Part shown: piece by piece, positions 35,136 to 36,712 of the stretch
How the letters are laid out: every line of letters begins with the position of its first letter
How positions within the stretch are numbered: the stretch's first letter is position 1
DNA from: an uncultured Burkholderiales bacterium
GTDB taxonomy: Bacteria > Pseudomonadota > Gammaproteobacteria > Burkholderiales > Burkholderiaceae_C
DNA length: 36,712 nucleotides
Assembly (NCBI GenBank): GCA_937871935.1
Contig: CALMQI010000077.1
Span: 1-36,712 of the forward strand
Reading direction: 5' to 3'
The notes under the pieces: generated by a model
Told to the model about the DNA's origin: nothing
Database searches by the model: none
What the model saw: only the letters and a program-made list of their open reading frames with translations
Translations under genes and position numbers: made by a program

Positions 35136-36131
35136 TCAGTTCCTCCAGGCGCCCATGGCAGCGTGCATGGGCGGCACGGCATGGACGCGCTGCATCAGTT
35201 CGCGGTCGGAGAGCACGGCAGCGGCCAGCAGCAGGTCGATGTCGTCTTCGCTCAGCGGCGCGATCAGCTCGCCCGCGCAGCGCGCCAGCATGCCGGTGTC
35301 GGCCTGGCCGGCGCTGAATTCCGGGTGTTGCAGCACGCGCGTCAGGTAGCTTGCATTGGTGGTGACACCGAGCAGCACGGTGTCCTGCAGCGCCCGCACC
35401 GAGCGCGCGATGGCCTGCGCGCGCGTCGCGCCGTGGCAGATGATCTTGGCGATCATCGGGTCGAACGCGGCCGTGACCTCGCCGCCCTCACGCACTCCGG
35501 CATCGACGCGCACGCCCGGGCCGCCGGGTGGCTTCCAGTTCAGGATGGTGCCTGTGGCGGGGCGGAAGTCGTGCGCCGGGTCCTCGGCATACAGCCGGCA
35601 TTCGATGGCGTGGCCATGCTGCGCGATGTCGGACTGCACCAGGCCCAGCGGTTCGCCACGCGCCAGGCGCACCTGCTCGTGCACCAGGTCCAGGCCGCAC
35701 ACGGCTTCAGTCACCGGGTGTTCGACCTGCAGCCTTGTGTTCATCTCCAGGAAATAGAACTCGCCGCCAGCGCCGTAGATGAACTCGACCGTGCCGGCGC
35801 CGAGGTAGCCGCAGGCCCGGGCGATGCCGGCCGCCGATTCGCAGATCTCGCGGCGCTGCGCGGGCGTGAGGCCCGGCGAGGGCGTTTCCTCGATGATCTT
35901 CTGGAAGCGCCGCTGCACCGAGCACTCGCGTTCCCAGATGTGGACCACCTGGCCGTGAGCGTCGCCGAGCACCTGGACCTCGATGTGGCGCGGGCGCTCG
36001 ACATAGCGTTCGACGAACAGGCGGCCATCGCCGAAGTAGCGCTCGCCCTCGCGGCGCGCGGCGGCGATCTCGGTCTCGAGCAGCGCCAGGTCGCGCACGA
36101 TGCGCATACCCTTGCCGCCGCCGCCGTGCGC
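35136..36131 (-). CDS. biotin carboxylase subunit, 5'-truncated
   Basis: The C-terminal 331 residues of an ATP-grasp biotin carboxylase. The ATP loop GGGGKGMRIV opens the preserved part. It is followed by EMNTRLQVEHPVTEAVCG (carboxylation site), AIECRLYAEDPAHDFRPATG and the C-terminal MGAWRN. About 140 N-terminal residues are missing because the contig switches to unrelated DNA at about 36131, within the loop codons. The apparent upstream extension to 36386 is not biotin carboxylase and is an artefact of reading through the foreign piece. It heads the leftward carboxylase unit with the carrier and carboxyltransferase. Confidence 0.88.
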   Translation of the reverse strand, partial: AHGGGGKGMRIVRDLALLETEIAAARREGERYFGDGRLFVERYVERPRHIEVQVLGDAHGQVVHIWERECSVQRRFQKIIEETPSPGLTPAQRREICESAAGIARACGYLGAGTVEFIYGAGGEFYFLEMNTRLQVEHPVTEAVCGLDLVHEQVRLARGEPLGLVQSDIAQHGHAIECRLYAEDPAHDFRPATGTILNWKPPGGPGVRVDAGVREGGEVTAAFDPMIAKIICHGATRAQAIARSVRALQDTVLLGVTTNASYLTRVLQHPEFSAGQADTGMLARCAGELIAPLSEDDIDLLLAAAVLSDRELMQRVHAVPPMHAAMGAWRN

Positions 36132-36233
36132 CGCCTGCGCGCGGGCGAGGTCAAGCGTCTCGTGATCACGCGGCCCGTGGTCGAGGCCGGCGAGCACCTC
36201 GGCTTCCTGCCGGGCGACCTGCAGGCGAAGCTG
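36126..36233 (+). other. foreign fragment E (PhoH-like ATPase piece)
   Basis: The plus strand reads VRRLRAGEVKRLVITRPVVE followed by AGEHLGFLPGDLQAKL. This is the signature region of PhoH-family P-loop ATPases (I/LTRPxVEAGExLGFLPGDL). Only about 36 residues are present. It overlaps the end of the biotin carboxylase over a GCCGCC-rich seam and runs in frame into fragment F. Part of a chimeric contig end. Confidence 0.6.
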
Positions 36234-36712
36234 ATCCGCGGCAACGCAGCGGTCGTGGTCTACCCCTTGGGAGGAGAGGCGGGACACATCGACGAACGGA
36301 CGGTTGCGACGCTCAAAGCCGTCGCGGGCGTTCGCAGAGTCGGTCGTGTGGTCTACGGGCAAGGTTCGCTCTCGTCGGATCGCCAAGTCGGCGATTCCGG
36401 GTCAGGGCGAGCGGGAACCGAAGTTGTGCTGCGCGGAGTCGACGCGGCAGCGGGCCAGTTCGCGGCGACCGCCGAGCAACTCGCGGCCAATGCCGACGGC
36501 CTGCCTGGGGTCGTGCTCGGCCGACGCCTCGCGGAAAAGCTCGGGGTCGCGACGGGGGAACCGATTCGCGCTGTGGCGCTCGGGCTCGGCGAGGGGCGGC
36601 CGCGGTTTCGCTACCAGAGCCTGGAAGTGCGGGGAACGTTTGAAACGGGTTTTGCAGAGTTCGACCAGACCTGGGCCGTGCTCGCTCGCCCCGTCGTCGA
36701 GCGGCTGCTTGG
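36234..36712 (+). other. foreign fragment F (LolC/E / FtsX-like permease, periplasmic domain piece)
   Basis: It is open to the window end. GQGSLSS, VLRGVDAAAG, PGVVLGRRLAEKLGVATGE and VRGTFETGFAEFDQTWAVLA follow the order of the periplasmic domain of lipoprotein-releasing ABC permeases (LolC/LolE/FtsX-MacB type). Both ends are missing. The adjoining PhoH piece and the abrupt switch from the biotin carboxylase indicate that this is not part of the locus. Confidence 0.55.

Noticed and set aside
36132..36386. N-terminal extension of the biotin carboxylase
   Set aside because: The residues do not resemble the biotin carboxylase N-terminus, and the opposite strand reads clearly as PhoH-like and permease pieces.

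Overview
The window is a GC-rich, densely packed stretch of bacterial chromosome. Codon use, the E. coli-like carbonic anhydrase and the acyl-CoA gene content suggest a betaproteobacterium of the Burkholderiales (Comamonadaceae / Rubrivivax-Ideonella-like). That placement is inferred from protein flavour only; there is no rRNA or marker gene. The trustworthy part is about 515-36131. Both ends are mosaics of short pieces of unrelated genes: an alpha-2-macroglobulin-like piece, an unknown piece, a PrmA-like piece and a cadherin-like piece on the left, and PhoH-like and LolC/E-like pieces on the right. They look like assembly or library chimeras and truncate the genes next to them.

Region 515-9146. 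A truncated enoyl-CoA hydratase and an isovaleryl-CoA-dehydrogenase-like enzyme point left. From overlapping divergent promoters (2111-2153) a long rightward gene train begins: an acyl-CoA ligase, an SCP-x-type thiolase, two small MaoC hot-dog proteins, an SDR, and a large/small acyl-CoA dehydrogenase pair. This is one complete turn of beta-oxidation built from heteromeric enzymes, like the actinobacterial sterol side-chain (igr/chs) module.

Region 9215-18496. A biotin-dependent acyl-CoA carboxylase (beta subunit at 9215, fused alpha subunit at 14031) encloses a class III CoA-transferase, a citronellyl/isovaleryl-type dehydrogenase and a crotonase. Three more crotonases follow. The order resembles the acyclic-terpene (atuCDEF) and leucine (liuABCD) clusters, with a CoA-transferase inserted. 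Such pathways remove a beta-methyl branch by carboxylation, hydration and C-C cleavage. No HMG-CoA-lyase-like gene lies in the window.

Region 18528-27354. The train continues with an MBL-fold hydrolase, an old-yellow-enzyme ene-reductase, a FadH-type 2,4-dienoyl-CoA reductase and an alpha/beta hydrolase. On the opposite strand lie a crotonase, two decayed gene remnants (24493-24860) and a Baeyer-Villiger monooxygenase. The monooxygenase is divergent from a type II beta-carbonic anhydrase across a promoter region with a perfect CAAACGTTTG palindrome.

Region 27378-36131. A second, acetyl/acetoacetyl-CoA-synthetase-like ligase points left. A nitroreductase, a small flavodoxin-like protein, an exported single-Cache protein and a methyl-accepting chemotaxis protein point right. 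A second acyl-CoA carboxylase points left, with biotin carboxylase, biotin carrier and carboxyltransferase as three separate genes; the first is cut by the right-hand chimera.

Taken together this looks like a catabolic island for a methyl-branched, possibly cyclic, isoprenoid-like or alkyl-acid compound: oxygen insertion and hydrolysis, two ways to make the CoA ester, ene reduction, beta-oxidation, two carboxylases with a possible local bicarbonate supply, and a chemoreceptor. The substrate is not shown by the sequence. No transcription regulator is encoded.
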